Source of the DNA: Larimichthys crocea
Lineage: Eukaryota > Chordata > Actinopteri > Sciaenidae
Length of the DNA stretch: 64,000 bases
Direction of reading: 5' to 3'
NCBI RefSeq assembly: GCF_000972845.2
Contig: NC_040032.1
Coordinates: 595,583-659,582 of the forward strand
In this document: positions 63,997-64,000 of the stretch, piece after piece
Position numbering within the stretch: position 1 is the stretch's first letter
Layout: each line of letters starts with the position of its first letter
Position numbers and translations under genes: made by a program
Notes under the pieces: model-generated
The model's input: only the letters and a program-made list of their open reading frames with translations
Databases searched by the model: none
Told to the model about the DNA's origin: nothing

Positions 63997-64000
63997 TTAT

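Larger units (their letters stand above)
59841..64000 (-). mobile_element. Ty3/gypsy-type retrotransposon, decayed, running off the right edge
   Basis: Read on the minus strand, the order is gag zinc knuckle, protease, reverse transcriptase, RNase H, integrase, C-terminal tail. This order (RT before IN) is that of the Ty3/gypsy group. The coding sequence is split over at least six frames by indels and stops. No LTR is recognised between 59584 and 59841, and the 5' end is outside the window, so both boundaries are open. Confidence 0.88.

Overview
The window is nuclear DNA of a teleost fish. The evidence is vertebrate genes with GT-AG introns, abundant (CA)n/(TG)n microsatellites, L2-type LINEs whose 3' ends finish in a GATTT repeat, tRNA-derived SINEs, several hAT-type non-autonomous transposons and a Ty3/gypsy element. 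The species cannot be named from the sequence.

Four protein-coding genes are visible. (1) At 1-9483 (+) lies the 3' part of a CLUH gene (clustered mitochondria protein), 19 exons encoding the last ~806 residues. A 4 kb intron (3373-7454) holds an antisense L2 LINE with a second L2 tail nested in it, a hAT-type element and a SINE. (2) At about 11.0-24.7 kb (+) lies pafah1b1 (LIS1), with a non-coding first exon in a CpG-rich promoter, a 7.5 kb first intron and ten coding exons whose lengths sum exactly to the 410 codons of vertebrate LIS1 plus stop. (3) At 30194-41016 (+) lies mnt, the MAX-binding bHLH-zipper repressor, with six coding exons and a ~2.9 kb 3' UTR. Its exon 2 changes frame across a 21-base poly-C run. 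(4) At 52531-45109 (-) lies a septin of the SEPT4/SEPT5 subgroup, 13 exons and 529 codons, convergent with mnt. The linkage CLUH-PAFAH1B1-MNT matches human 17p13.3, with order or orientation rearranged and a septin joined on.

From about 52.7 kb to the right edge the window is almost entirely mobile DNA. In order: a GC-rich unclassified element with a perfect 120-bp inverted repeat, a 21-bp minisatellite, a hAT-type element, an LTR-like fragment, a decayed L2 LINE, and a frameshifted Ty3/gypsy pol/gag in minus orientation running off the edge. Inside the septin gene a 14-bp minisatellite is interrupted by a transposon fragment that keeps the start of a BED-finger transposase. A solo LTR with a perfect 5-bp target duplication lies between mnt and the septin.

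The genes are housekeeping or developmental: mitochondrial mRNA handling, dynein regulation, Myc/Max-network repression and septin filaments. No operon-like or new multi-gene system was found. The unusual material is structural: the long perfect palindrome, the interrupted minisatellite, the poly-C frame break in mnt, the CLUH and septin sequence divergence, and the palindromic GCTAACGTTAGC cluster behind the LIS1 promoter.
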